Assembly: GCA_029624765.1 (NCBI GenBank)
Contig: JARSSO010000037.1
Span: forward strand, 1-64,000
Reading direction: 5' to 3'
Source: Candidatus Contendibacter sp.
GTDB lineage: Bacteria > Pseudomonadota > Gammaproteobacteria > Competibacterales > Competibacteraceae
Length of the DNA stretch: 64,000 nt
Positions 26,507 through 34,996 of this stretch are shown in pieces (position 1 is the first letter of the stretch; the number at the start of each line of letters is the position of its first letter). Under the pieces are notes generated by a model. The model made no database searches, was not told where the DNA came from, and saw only the letters and a list, made by a program, of their open reading frames with translations. Both the position numbers and the translations under genes were made by a program.

Positions 26507-27765
26507 TAGCGGTCGACCTCTCCGAAAACGATGTCCTGGGTGCCGATGACGGCCACCACGTCGGCCAGCATGTGACCGCGAGTCATCTCGTCCATGGCCG
26601 ACAGATGCGCGAACCCGGCCGCCCGGACCTTGACCCGATAAGGTTTGTTGGCGCCGTCGGAAATCAGATAGATGCCGAATTCGCCCTTGGGGTGCTCGGT
26701 AGCCACGTAAACCTCGCCCTCTGGGGCGCAGTAGCCTTCCGTAAACAGCTTGAAGTGATGGATCAGGGCCTCCATGTCCTCCTTCATTTTCTCGCGTGAT
26801 GGCGGCGCGACCTTGTGGTCGTCCACGATCACCGGGCCGGGATTTTCCTTCAGCCATTGCACGCACTGCCGGATGATGCGGTTGGCCTGGCGCAGCTCCT
26901 CGACCCGGACCAGATAACGGTCGTAACAGTCGCCGTTGACCCCCACCGGAATGTCGAAATCCAGTTGATCATAGACTTCGTAGGGCTGCTTCTTGCGCAG
27001 ATCCCAGGCGATGCCGGAACCACGCAGCATCGGGCCGGAAAAGCCCAGTTGCAGCGCCCGTTCCGGGGTCACCACGCCGATGCCGACCAGCCGCTGCTTC
27101 CAGATGCGGTTGTCGGTCAACAGGGTTTCATATTCATCCACCCGCTGGGGGAAGCGGTCGGTGAACGCCTCGATGAAGTCGAGCAGCGAACCCTGTCGAG
27201 TGGCGTTCCGTTCGTCCACGTCCTTCTTGCTGTGGCAGCGGGACGTTTCATACTCGTACTTCGGCATCGTATTCGGCAGGTCGCGATAGACGCCGCCCAC
27301 CCGGAAATAGGAGGGATGCAGCCGCGCCCCGGAGACCGCCTCGTAGCAGTCCATCAGATCCTCGCGCTCGCGGAAGGCGTAGAGGAACATGGTCATGGCG
27401 CCGACGTCCAGGCCGTGCGCGCCGATCCACAGCAGGTGATTCAGGATACGGGTGATTTCCGCGTACATAACCCGGATGTACTGGGCGCGCACCGGCGGCT
27501 GGATGCCCAGCAGTTTCTCGATGGCCAGCACGTAGGCCTGTTCATTGGACATCGCCGACATGTAGTCGAGCCGGTCCATGTAGCCGATGCTTTGGTTGAA
27601 CGGCTTGCTTTCGGCCAGCTTTTCGGTTCCGCGGTGCAACAGGCCGATGTGCGGGTCAGCGCGCTGGACCACTTCGCCGTCCAGTTCCAGCACCAGGCGC
27701 AGCACGCCGTGCGCGGCGGGATGCTGTGGCCCGAAGTTCAGGGTGTAATTGCGAATCTCAGGCAT
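26506..27765 (-). CDS. nuoD: NADH-quinone oxidoreductase subunit D
   Basis: This 419-residue 49-kDa-type subunit lines the quinone pocket together with NuoB. The N-terminal [16 protein letters not shown] contains the quinone-site histidine region, and the C-terminal PKGEFGIYL and [10 protein letters not shown] blocks are typical. NuoD is a separate protein here, not fused to NuoC as in enterobacteria. It starts 15 bp after nuoC. Confidence 0.97.
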   Translation of the reverse strand: MPEIRNYTLNFGPQHPAAHGVLRLVLELDGEVVQRADPHIGLLHRGTEKLAESKPFNQSIGYMDRLDYMSAMSNEQAYVLAIEKLLGIQPPVRAQYIRVMYAEITRILNHLLWIGAHGLDVGAMTMFLYAFREREDLMDCYEAVSGARLHPSYFRVGGVYRDLPNTMPKYEYETSRCHSKKDVDERNATRQGSLLDFIEAFTDRFPQRVDEYETLLTDNRIWKQRLVGIGVVTPERALQLGFSGPMLRGSGIAWDLRKKQPYEVYDQLDFDIPVGVNGDCYDRYLVRVEELRQANRIIRQCVQWLKENPGPVIVDDHKVAPPSREKMKEDMEALIHHFKLFTEGYCAPEGEVYVATEHPKGEFGIYLISDGANKPYRVKVRAAGFAHLSAMDEMTRGHMLADVVAVIGTQDIVFGEVDR

Positions 27766-27780
27766 CGGCGGTTTTCTCGG

Positions 27781-28488
27781 TTATTGAGACTCGGGCAGGT
27801 AACGATGGTCCTTGCGAATAACGCGGGGCACCAGCACGCGCGGTTCGATGCTGACCGGCTCGTACACCACGCGACCGCGCTCCGGATCGTAACGCATCTC
27901 GACGTTGCCGATCAGCGGAAAATCCTTGCGGAATGGATGGCCGATAAACCCATAGTCCGTCAGGATACGGCGCAGATCGGGGTGGCCCTCGAACACGATG
28001 CCGTACAGATCGAACGCCTCGCGCTCGAACCAGTTGACCGATGCCCACAGCACCACGACCGAGGGCACCACCGGCAATTCATCATCGGGCGCGAAGACCC
28101 GCGCCCGCAGCCGCTGGTTGCGGGATACCGATAGAAGCTGGTAAACGGCGGCGAAACGGCCCTTGCCGGCGATGGTTCGCCCGGCCGCATACCGGACCGC
28201 GGCCGGACCGCGGCCAGTGGCCCGCTCCACCACACCGCGACTGAACCCCTGGTCGGTGGATTCGTTGGTGGTCCATTCCACCTCGCCATAGGTCGAGTAA
28301 TCCACCCCGCAGACGTCCATGACCTGCTCGAACGCAAAATCGGGTTCATCACGCAGGGCGGTGAACACCGCGATGGCCTGGGCCGGCGCGACTTCGACGG
28401 TCACCTCCCCACGGTCGAGCCTGCATTCCAGCAGGGCATCGCCAAACCGGGCCTGGAGTTTTTTCGCAAGGGCTTGCGCGTCAGCCAT
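27781..28488 (-). CDS. nuoC: NADH-quinone oxidoreductase subunit C
   Basis: This 235-residue 30-kDa-type peripheral subunit ends with the family segment [15 protein letters not shown] and the nearby [20 protein letters not shown]. It has no cofactor and scaffolds the junction with NuoD. It lies 12 bp after nuoB. Confidence 0.96.
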   Translation of the reverse strand: MADAQALAKKLQARFGDALLECRLDRGEVTVEVAPAQAIAVFTALRDEPDFAFEQVMDVCGVDYSTYGEVEWTTNESTDQGFSRGVVERATGRGPAAVRYAAGRTIAGKGRFAAVYQLLSVSRNQRLRARVFAPDDELPVVPSVVVLWASVNWFEREAFDLYGIVFEGHPDLRRILTDYGFIGHPFRKDFPLIGNVEMRYDPERGRVVYEPVSIEPRVLVPRVIRKDHRYLPESQ

Positions 28489-28500
28489 GGAAGAGGTCTC

Positions 28501-28977
28501 TCAACGGGCGATGGTGTTGGTGCGCTTGATCTTGTTCTGCAACTGGATGATGCCGTACAGCAGCGCCTCCGCCGTCGGCGGGCAGCCGGGCACGTAGATA
28601 TCCACCGGCACGATCCGGTCGCAGCCGCGCACCACGGAATAGGAATAGTGGTAATAACCGCCGCCGTTGGCGCAGGAACCCATGGAAATGACCCAGCGCG
28701 GCTCCGGCATCTGATCGTAGACCTTGCGCAAGGCCGGTCCCATCTTGTTGCAGAGGGTGCCGGCGACGACCATCACGTCGGATTGGCGGGGACTGGGCCG
28801 GAACACGATGCCAAACCGGTCCAGGTCGTAGCGGGCCGCGCCGGCCTGCATCATTTCCACCGCGCAGCAGGCCAGGCCGAAGGTCATCGGCCACATCGAG
28901 CCGGTGCGCGCCCAGTTGATGAGCTTGTCGGCCGTGGTGGTCACCAGGCCCTTTTCGAGAATACCCTCTATTCCCAT
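28501..28977 (-). CDS. nuoB: NADH-quinone oxidoreductase subunit B, N2 cluster
   Basis: This 158-residue subunit carries the terminal [4Fe-4S] cluster N2 that reduces quinone. Its ligands are in [18 protein letters not shown] and [14 protein letters not shown] 28977 was chosen over 28998 because AAAGGAGCC lies just upstream, inside the end of nuoA. The two genes overlap by 10 bp. Confidence 0.97.
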   Translation of the reverse strand: MGIEGILEKGLVTTTADKLINWARTGSMWPMTFGLACCAVEMMQAGAARYDLDRFGIVFRPSPRQSDVMVVAGTLCNKMGPALRKVYDQMPEPRWVISMGSCANGGGYYHYSYSVVRGCDRIVPVDIYVPGCPPTAEALLYGIIQLQNKIKRTNTIAR

Positions 28978-29324
28978 TCCAAGGCTCCTTTCTTCCACTC
29001 GTAAACGAAGCCGATCACCAGGATGCCGAGAAAGATCGCCATCGCGGCGAAGCCGAACAGGCCGATTTGGTCAAGCACGATCGCCCAGGGAAACAGGAAG
29101 GCGATCTCCAGATCGAAAATGATGAACAGGATCGCCACCAGATAGTAACGGACGTCGAATTTCATTCGGGCGTCCTCGAACGATTCGAAACCGCACTCGT
29201 AGGGCGACAGCTTTTCGCCGTCGGGACGGTGGGTGCCCAGAACATAGCCAAGGCCGATGACGACCACGGCCATCGCGAGGGAAATGACCGCGAAGATCAG
29301 AACGGGAAGGTAGTTGGACAACAT
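28968..29324 (-). CDS. nuoA: NADH-quinone oxidoreductase subunit A
   Basis: This 118-residue protein has three membrane helices with the conserved [10 protein letters not shown] loop (the Cys that switches accessibility during turnover) and [19 protein letters not shown] 29324 is preferred to GTG 29333 because GAAGG is spaced for it. It is the first gene of the 14-gene complex I operon. Confidence 0.96.
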   Translation of the reverse strand: MLSNYLPVLIFAVISLAMAVVVIGLGYVLGTHRPDGEKLSPYECGFESFEDARMKFDVRYYLVAILFIIFDLEIAFLFPWAIVLDQIGLFGFAAMAIFLGILVIGFVYEWKKGALEWE

Positions 29325-29464
29325 CGGAGTCACACCTTCGATAAGGCGAGCGGGGAGCCAGCGTGGGGGTCAGACCTTGACCTTGGGTTTAGACAGGTGA
29401 TTCCACCCCCTGGCGGAACCATGACACCCTGGAACGAATCGGTCGGGAACAACGATGGAGGCAA

Positions 29465-29500
29465 GTGTTTTCTTATAATAATTAGACGTCGCATGGGACG
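29465..29500 (-). promoter_or_regulatory. AT-rich likely promoter region of the nuo operon
   Basis: Within the 265 bp between tRNA-Leu and nuoA there is one strongly AT-rich stretch around TTCTTATAATAATTAG. On the minus strand it offers -10-like hexamers (TATTAT, TATAAG). A -35 could not be fixed with confidence. Confidence 0.3.
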
Positions 29501-29589
29501 TGAAACCTCATGGTGATTCGCAATCCCTGCCTGAAAAACGCATCGCGGGCTCCGCGCTGGGGCAATCGGGATGCTCCGCATCAGTTATC

Positions 29590-29674
29590 TGGTGCCGATG
29601 GCCGGACTCGAACCGGCACGGCTCGCGCCACTAACCCCTCAAGCTAGCGTGTCTACCAGTTCCACCACATCGGC
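29590..29674 (-). tRNA. tRNA-Leu (anticodon GAG)
   Basis: An 85-nt class II tRNA with acceptor stem GCCGATG/CATCGGC, D-arm AACTGGTAGAC, anticodon stem CTAGC/GTTAG around loop TTGAGGG (anticodon GAG, reading CUC/CUU), a long variable arm, T-loop TTCGAGT and encoded CCA. It lies between secG and nuoA on the same strand, as leucine tRNAs often do after secG. Confidence 0.97.
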
Positions 29675-29701
29675 ATGGTAAGGCATCAGACGGATTTTCC
29701 G

Positions 29702-30037
29702 CTATTTTTGCGGTAACTTCGGCACATCGGAAGGGCCACTGCCCGGAAGCGGTTCGGCGGGTTTTTCCACCCGAACCCGTTCGACGACGCTTTGCGGCGC
29801 GGAACTTTGCGTCGAGAAATACGCCAGGGTCAAACTGGTCAGAAAGAACGCCGTCGCCAGGGCGGCGGTGGTTCGACTCAGGAAGGAGGCGGAACCCCGC
29901 GATCCGAACATGGTCGCGGAAGAGCCGCTGCCGAACGCCGCGCCCGCGTCGGCGCCCTTACCCTGTTGCAGCAGCACCAGCGCGATCAGGGCGACCGCGA
30001 TCACCACGTGGGCGACGAGAATGAGGGTGTGAACCAT
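29702..30037 (-). CDS. secG: preprotein translocase subunit SecG
   Basis: This 111-residue protein has two membrane helices around the conserved cytoplasmic loop ([18 protein letters not shown]). It is the auxiliary subunit of the SecYEG channel. The C-terminal tail is Pro/Glu-rich. It follows tpiA by 9 bp and precedes tRNA-Leu. Confidence 0.95.
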   Translation of the reverse strand: MVHTLILVAHVVIAVALIALVLLQQGKGADAGAAFGSGSSATMFGSRGSASFLSRTTAALATAFFLTSLTLAYFSTQSSAPQSVVERVRVEKPAEPLPGSGPSDVPKLPQK

Positions 30038-30046
30038 GGCGCCAGT

Positions 30047-30799
30047 CTAGCAACCCGCCTTGGCGATCAGCAAAAAATCCTTGGGATCGAGCGACGCGCC
30101 GCCCACCAGGCCGCCGTCGATGTCAGGCATGGCCAACAGTTCCCCGGCGTTGGAGCCCTTGACGCTGCCGCCGTACAGGATACGAACCTGACTCGCCAAC
30201 GCGGGATCAAGCGCCGCCAGTTGGGCGCGGATAAAGGCGTGAACGTCCTGCGCCTGCTGGGGAGTGGCGTTCCGGCCGGTGCCAATCGCCCAAACCGGCT
30301 CGTAGGCGATGACCGCGTCGGCGAAACTGGCGACGCCCTCCAGATCGAGCACCGCCTTGAGTTGTCGCCCGACCACGGCTTCGGTCACACCCCGTTCGCG
30401 CTCTTCCAGCGTCTCACCGACGCAGAGGATCGGCTTGAGGCCGAACTTGCGCGCGGCGGCGTACTTGCGCGCCACGACCTGATCGCTCTCGCCGTACAGG
30501 GTGCGTCGCTCCGAGTGACCGACGATCACGTAGACGCAGCCAAGGTCCTTCAGCATCGGACCAGCCACCTCGCCGGTATGAGCGCCGGAGGCGTGTTCGG
30601 ACAGGTTTTGCGCGCCCCAGCCAATCGCGGTGCCGGTCAGTTGCCGCGCGACCGTATCCACGTACACGAACGGCGGAAACACCGCCAGTTCGACGGCGGC
30701 AACCTCGGCGGCGCCACCCAGGATCCCTTGCAGCAACTCGCGGATGCTGCCGGTCGAGCCATTCATTTTCCAGTTTCCAGCCACCAGCTTACGGCGCAT
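30047..30799 (-). CDS. tpiA: triosephosphate isomerase
   Basis: This 250-residue glycolytic enzyme interconverts dihydroxyacetone phosphate and glyceraldehyde 3-phosphate. The active-site Lys is in GNWKMNG, the His in IVGHSERR, the Glu in AYEPVWAIGTG, and the phosphate-binding YGGSV is present. ATG 30799 was chosen because RRKLVAGNWKMNG is the conserved N-terminus and GGGGAGAAG precedes it. It lies between glmM (63 bp) and secG (9 bp). Confidence 0.97.
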   Translation of the reverse strand: MRRKLVAGNWKMNGSTGSIRELLQGILGGAAEVAAVELAVFPPFVYVDTVARQLTGTAIGWGAQNLSEHASGAHTGEVAGPMLKDLGCVYVIVGHSERRTLYGESDQVVARKYAAARKFGLKPILCVGETLEERERGVTEAVVGRQLKAVLDLEGVASFADAVIAYEPVWAIGTGRNATPQQAQDVHAFIRAQLAALDPALASQVRILYGGSVKGSNAGELLAMPDIDGGLVGGASLDPKDFLLIAKAGC

Positions 30800-30862
30800 G
30801 TCGTTCTTCTCCCCTTGCGAAAAAAGCCGGGCAAGCTTACGGATTTCGCGCCTGGAAATCAA

Positions 30863-32200
30863 TCACACCGAAAGAGTATTCCGCACCACGTCGGCCAGTT
30901 CCCGGGCGTGGCGCGCGACGCTGTCCGCATCCGCGCCTTCCACCATGACCCGCACCACCGGTTCGGTTCCGGAGGGCCGCAGCAATACCCGACCCTGGTC
31001 TCCCAACTGGCTTTCCACCGCCCGCGCCGCGTCTTGAATCGCCGGCCGGCGTAAATCCACCGGGCCGGTCACCGTCACGTTGATCAGCACTTGCGGATAC
31101 TTTTTCATGCCCGCCTTGAGATCGTGCAGGCTCTTGCCGGATTGCAGCATCGCCGACAGCACTTGCAAGGCGGAAACGATGCCGTCGCCGGTCGTCGTTC
31201 GGTCAAGGCAGATGATGTGGCCGGAGTTTTCGCCGCCCAGAATCAGATTCTCGGTTAGCAATGCCTCCATGACGTAGCGGTCGCCCACCTGGGCGCGGCG
31301 CAAGTCCAACCCCAGCGCCCGCAGCGCGATTTCCAGGCCCAGATTGGTCATCAGGGTGCCGACCACGGCGTTGAAGCGGCTGCCGGCGCGCAAACGGTCG
31401 CGAGCGATGATGAACAATAGATCGTCGCCATCCAGGACTTCGCCCCGGTGGTCGACCATGATCACCCGGTCGCCGTCGCCGTCGAAGGCGATGCCGAGAT
31501 CGGCGTTCTGTTCCTGGACCAGGGCGCGCAGCGGCGCCGGCTTGGTGGAGCCACAGTCCAGGTTGATGTTCAGTCCGTCGGGCGCGACGCCCATGGGGAT
31601 CACGGTCGCGCCCAATTCATTGAACACGCTGGGCGCGACGTGATAGGTCGCGCCATGGGCACAGTCCACCGCGATTTTCAGGCCCGCCAGGCTGGTGTAG
31701 GCAGGGAGCGTGCTCTTGCAGAATTCAATGTAGCGGCCGGCGGCGTCGACGATGCGCTCGGCCTTGCCCAAGGCGTCGGGTTCGGCGGTCACCATCGGTT
31801 GCTCCAGCAGTTCCTCGATGCGCAGCTCGACGGTGTCGGGCAATTTTTGGCCATCGCGAGAGAAGAATTTGATGCCGTTGTCGTGATAGGGATTATGGGA
31901 GGCGCTGACCACGATGCCGGCGCAGGCGTGCAAGGTTCGGGTCAGATAGGCGATGCCGGGGGTCGGCATCGGCCCCAGCAGAGCGATGTTGACCCCGGCC
32001 GCCGACAGGCCCGCCTCCAGGGCGGATTCGAACATGTAACCGGAAATGCGGGTGTCCTTGCCGATGACCACCTTGTTGAAGCCCTCGGTCTGCAACGCCC
32101 GCCCGGCCGCCCAGCCCAGTTTCAACACGAATTCCGCCGTGATCGGGTGGTCGCCGACCCGTCCGCGAATGCCGTCCGTACCAAAGTAACGTTTTCCCAT
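30863..32200 (-). CDS. glmM: phosphoglucosamine mutase
   Basis: This 445-residue enzyme converts glucosamine 6-phosphate to glucosamine 1-phosphate for UDP-GlcNAc and cell-wall synthesis. It shows the N-terminal [10 protein letters not shown], the phosphoserine loop [12 protein letters not shown], the Mg2+ loop DGDGDR and the C-terminal phosphate loop [11 protein letters not shown]. Length equals that of E. coli GlmM. It is the first gene of the glmM-tpiA-secG run here. Confidence 0.97.
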   Translation of the reverse strand: MGKRYFGTDGIRGRVGDHPITAEFVLKLGWAAGRALQTEGFNKVVIGKDTRISGYMFESALEAGLSAAGVNIALLGPMPTPGIAYLTRTLHACAGIVVSASHNPYHDNGIKFFSRDGQKLPDTVELRIEELLEQPMVTAEPDALGKAERIVDAAGRYIEFCKSTLPAYTSLAGLKIAVDCAHGATYHVAPSVFNELGATVIPMGVAPDGLNINLDCGSTKPAPLRALVQEQNADLGIAFDGDGDRVIMVDHRGEVLDGDDLLFIIARDRLRAGSRFNAVVGTLMTNLGLEIALRALGLDLRRAQVGDRYVMEALLTENLILGGENSGHIICLDRTTTGDGIVSALQVLSAMLQSGKSLHDLKAGMKKYPQVLINVTVTGPVDLRRPAIQDAARAVESQLGDQGRVLLRPSGTEPVVRVMVEGADADSVARHARELADVVRNTLSV

Positions 32201-32616
32201 GTCTTGGCTTCCCCTTGCATAAGCACGGTCGGGGATTATAGAAGGGATGGCGATGCAGCGCGCGAGCCTTGGAAACGAACGCTGCGTGGCTACCCTCGCC
32301 GACCCGTGCCCGGCGCCGTGGTCGTGGCGCTCGATTGGAGGCGGATTTGAGCCCGTTCCGCTTGAGCGGAATGGCGCCGGCGACCGACACGTTTTAGAAT
32401 GGTTTCAGGAGGAAGACGGCAGCGGTCCGAGTGGCATCGCCGCATGGGTTCCGCGTGTGGCCCTTTCTTCGAAGCGCGCCCTTGTCAAGGGATCGCCAGG
32501 TCCTTCCCCCGCTTCGGGAAACCCGCGGAAACGCATTCGACCTCCGGCCTTGCGGACCCCGGTCTCCGCCGTCGGTTGGAGGTTTCCCGAAACGGGGTTT
32601 TACGTGAGGCGCCCCC
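32201..32616. other. 416-bp intergenic region between glmM and the SPFH gene
   Basis: Divergent promoters must lie here. A near-perfect inverted repeat, TTCCGCT/AGCGGAA around TG, is at 32356-32371. Several open frames cross the region on both strands but none resembles a protein or has a good start, so no gene is called. Confidence 0.4.
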
Positions 32617-33423
32617 ATGAAATACCTGATTCCCGGCATCCTCCTGGCCGCCTTCCTGATCCTGCTGATCAAGTACGGTATCCGGCGGGTCACGATCCTC
32701 GAATACGAACGGGGATTGCTGTACACCCAGGGCAAATTTAGAAAGACCCTGGAAGCGGGACAGTATTGGTACACCCCCCTGTCCACCCTTATCTACAAGA
32801 TCGACACCCGGCCCCGTTTTGTTTCGATCACTGGCCAGGAGGTGCTCAGTTCGGATGGAGTGACGCTGAAGGTCAGTCTCGCCGCCCATTACGAAATCAC
32901 CGACCCGCTCGCGGCCACGCACAAGGCGCAGAACTTTCAAGAGGCGCTTTATCTTGAACTGCAACTGGCGCTTCGGGACATCGTCGGCTCCGCCGATATC
33001 GACGCCATCCTGCAAGGCAGAAGCGAATTTTCCAAGAAACTGATGGCCATCACCGAGTCCAAGGCCCAGGCCCTCGGGCTGAAGCTGCTTTCGGTCAACC
33101 TCAAGGACATCATGTTTCCCGGAAAACTTAAGGAGGTTTTCGCGCGGGTGGTAAGCGCCCGCAAGGAAGGATTGGCCACTCTCGAAAAAGCCCGGGGAGA
33201 GACGGCCGCCCTGCGCAGCCTTGCCAACGCGGCCAGGATGATCGAGGCGAATCCCCATCTCATTCAGTTGCGGCTCATCCAGTCTCTCGGCCAGTCCTCG
33301 GGCAACAGCCTGGTTTTTGGAATGTCACCCTCGTTGTCGATTCCCATCGGAACGAAGAAAGCCGCCGACGAACCGGTGTTGCCGGATAAATCCGCGCCAG
33401 CCGACGCGCCCGATTCGCAATAA
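32617..33423 (+). CDS. SPFH/band-7 (slipin-like) membrane protein
   Basis: This 268-residue protein has one N-terminal membrane helix (about residues 4-20) followed by an SPFH domain (RRVTILEYERGLLYTQGKF through LLSVNLKDIMFPG) and a helical stretch rich in Ala, Glu and Arg. The C-terminal tail is Pro/Ala/Asp-rich. Slipins form oligomeric membrane scaffolds; a NfeD-type protease partner is often adjacent, but none is here. It lies upstream of mazG on the same strand with a 24-bp gap. Confidence 0.85.
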   Translation: MKYLIPGILLAAFLILLIKYGIRRVTILEYERGLLYTQGKFRKTLEAGQYWYTPLSTLIYKIDTRPRFVSITGQEVLSSDGVTLKVSLAAHYEITDPLAATHKAQNFQEALYLELQLALRDIVGSADIDAILQGRSEFSKKLMAITESKAQALGLKLLSVNLKDIMFPGKLKEVFARVVSARKEGLATLEKARGETAALRSLANAARMIEANPHLIQLRLIQSLGQSSGNSLVFGMSPSLSIPIGTKKAADEPVLPDKSAPADAPDSQ

Positions 33424-33447
33424 CCGCACGCCCCACGATTGTCGCTC

Positions 33448-34263
33448 ATGACCGACCGCTGCCCGATGGACGCTTTATTGGAACTGATGGCCCGGCTGCG
33501 CGACCCGGAAAATGGCTGTCCGTGGGACCGCCAGCAGACCTACGCGACCATCGTCCCGCACACCATCGAGGAAGCCTACGAAGTTGCCGACGCCATCGCC
33601 CGCGAGGACTGGGAAGAGCTTCGGTCGGAACTGGGCGATCTGCTGTTTCAAGTCGTCTTTTACGCCCAGATCGCCCGCGAGGAAGGCCGCTTCGACTTCG
33701 CCGCCGTGGCGCGCGGCATTGTCGAGAAAATGACCCGCCGTCATCCACATGTATTCGGCGCTGAGTCCTATGCCGACGCCGCCGAGCAGACCGCCGCCTG
33801 GGAACGGATCAAGGCCGCGGAAACGGCTGAAAGCTCCAAGCGATCCGCCGGCGCGCTGGACGGTGTTCCGCTGGCCCTGCCGGCGCTGACCCGGGCGGTC
33901 AAGCTGCAAAGGAAAGCCAGCAGGGTCGGTTTCGACTGGGGCGCGGTGGAACCGATCCTGGCCAAGATCGCGGAGGAAATCAGCGAAATCCGCCACGAGA
34001 TCGAGACCCAAGCGCCGCCGGAACGGCTGGCCGACGAACTGGGCGACGTACTGTTCGCGGTCGCCAATCTGGCCCGCCATCTTGAGCTCGACCCTGAAGC
34101 GGCGCTGCGTGGCACCAACGCCAAGTTCGAGCGGCGCTTCCGGCGGATCGAATACTGGCTGGCCGAGGATGGCCGCGCGCCAACGGGCTCGACCCTGGCG
34201 GAAATGGATGCGCTGTGGGAGCGCGCCAAGCGCGAGGAAGCGTCGGGACCGGAAGAGATATGA
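33448..34263 (+). CDS. mazG: nucleoside triphosphate pyrophosphohydrolase MazG
   Basis: This 271-residue protein has two tandem MazG domains. The first has CPWDRQQT, EEAYEVADAI and ELGDLLFQVVF; the second has EEISEIRHEI and DELGDVLFAVANL. It hydrolyses NTPs and dNTPs to monophosphates and pyrophosphate, removing aberrant nucleotides. ATG 33448 was preferred to TTG 33439. It ends 7 bp from the convergent AIM24-like gene. Confidence 0.95.
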   Translation: MTDRCPMDALLELMARLRDPENGCPWDRQQTYATIVPHTIEEAYEVADAIAREDWEELRSELGDLLFQVVFYAQIAREEGRFDFAAVARGIVEKMTRRHPHVFGAESYADAAEQTAAWERIKAAETAESSKRSAGALDGVPLALPALTRAVKLQRKASRVGFDWGAVEPILAKIAEEISEIRHEIETQAPPERLADELGDVLFAVANLARHLELDPEAALRGTNAKFERRFRRIEYWLAEDGRAPTGSTLAEMDALWERAKREEASGPEEI

Positions 34264-34270
34264 ACGTCGA

Positions 34271-34975
34271 TCAGCCGCTGGCCTGGCCACCGCGCGCCCA
34301 ACTGGCGAAGGCGTCGCGGTTGCGCGAGCAGATGATGACCTTGCCCTGCCCCGAAAAGCGCAGCACGACGCCCTCTCCGCTGGTCACGCTGTTGACCAGC
34401 CGGTTGAACAACCCCCCGCCGCCCTGCCGGTTGGGCACCGAAATCTCGTAGCGCAACTGACTGTCCCACGCCACCACGTGGGCGTTGTCGATGATCACGT
34501 CCTTGCCCGGCTCCACGTCCAGGATAAAGCCGGAGCCAAACCCGGAGACCGCCAGCTTGCCCTTGCCGGTCGCCTCGCCGACGAAGAAGCCGCCGGTCTG
34601 GGCGAACAGCGCGTTGCCGATGTTCTGGGCGCGGACGCGCAACTCCACGCCGCTTTCGGCCGCCACGAACGCCCCGTCGCTGAGCATGTAGCAAGTCGCG
34701 CCGACGTCCAAAACCTGGATCGTCCCCGGCAGCACCGGCGACAACAGACAATCGCCATCCCCCCGGGTCGCTTCGATATGTTGCTGGAAAAACGATTCGC
34801 CGTTGGCAAACCGGCGCATCAGCGCGCTGCCCAGGCCACCGGTCATTTTTCCCGTGAGATCGAGCGTGTCCTCCATCATCACCATTGCGTTGGACTCGCA
34901 ATAAATACGCTCGCCCTTGCGCAGTGAAACATGCAGGAACGGATCGACATCGCCAGTGATCGTGAAGTTCGCCAT
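34271..34975 (-). CDS. AIM24/TIGR00266-family protein
   Basis: This 234-residue protein is of the AIM24 (TIGR00266) family, a beta-rich fold with repeated glycine-rich strands: SNAMVMMEDTLDL, GGLGSALMRRFANGESFF and GFGSGFILDVEPGKDVIIDN. No catalytic residues are known, and the function in bacteria is not established. No signal peptide or membrane helix is seen. It lies 21 bp after the GH31 gene on the same strand. Confidence 0.85.
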   Translation of the reverse strand: MANFTITGDVDPFLHVSLRKGERIYCESNAMVMMEDTLDLTGKMTGGLGSALMRRFANGESFFQQHIEATRGDGDCLLSPVLPGTIQVLDVGATCYMLSDGAFVAAESGVELRVRAQNIGNALFAQTGGFFVGEATGKGKLAVSGFGSGFILDVEPGKDVIIDNAHVVAWDSQLRYEISVPNRQGGGGLFNRLVNSVTSGEGVVLRFSGQGKVIICSRNRDAFASWARGGQASG

Positions 34976-34996
34976 GAATTTGCCTTCGTCAAGGTT

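Noticed and set aside
32247..32741. A 164-codon plus-strand frame in the glmM-SPFH gap.
   Set aside because: It overlaps the start of the SPFH gene in another frame and has Pro/Arg-rich, non-protein-like sequence.
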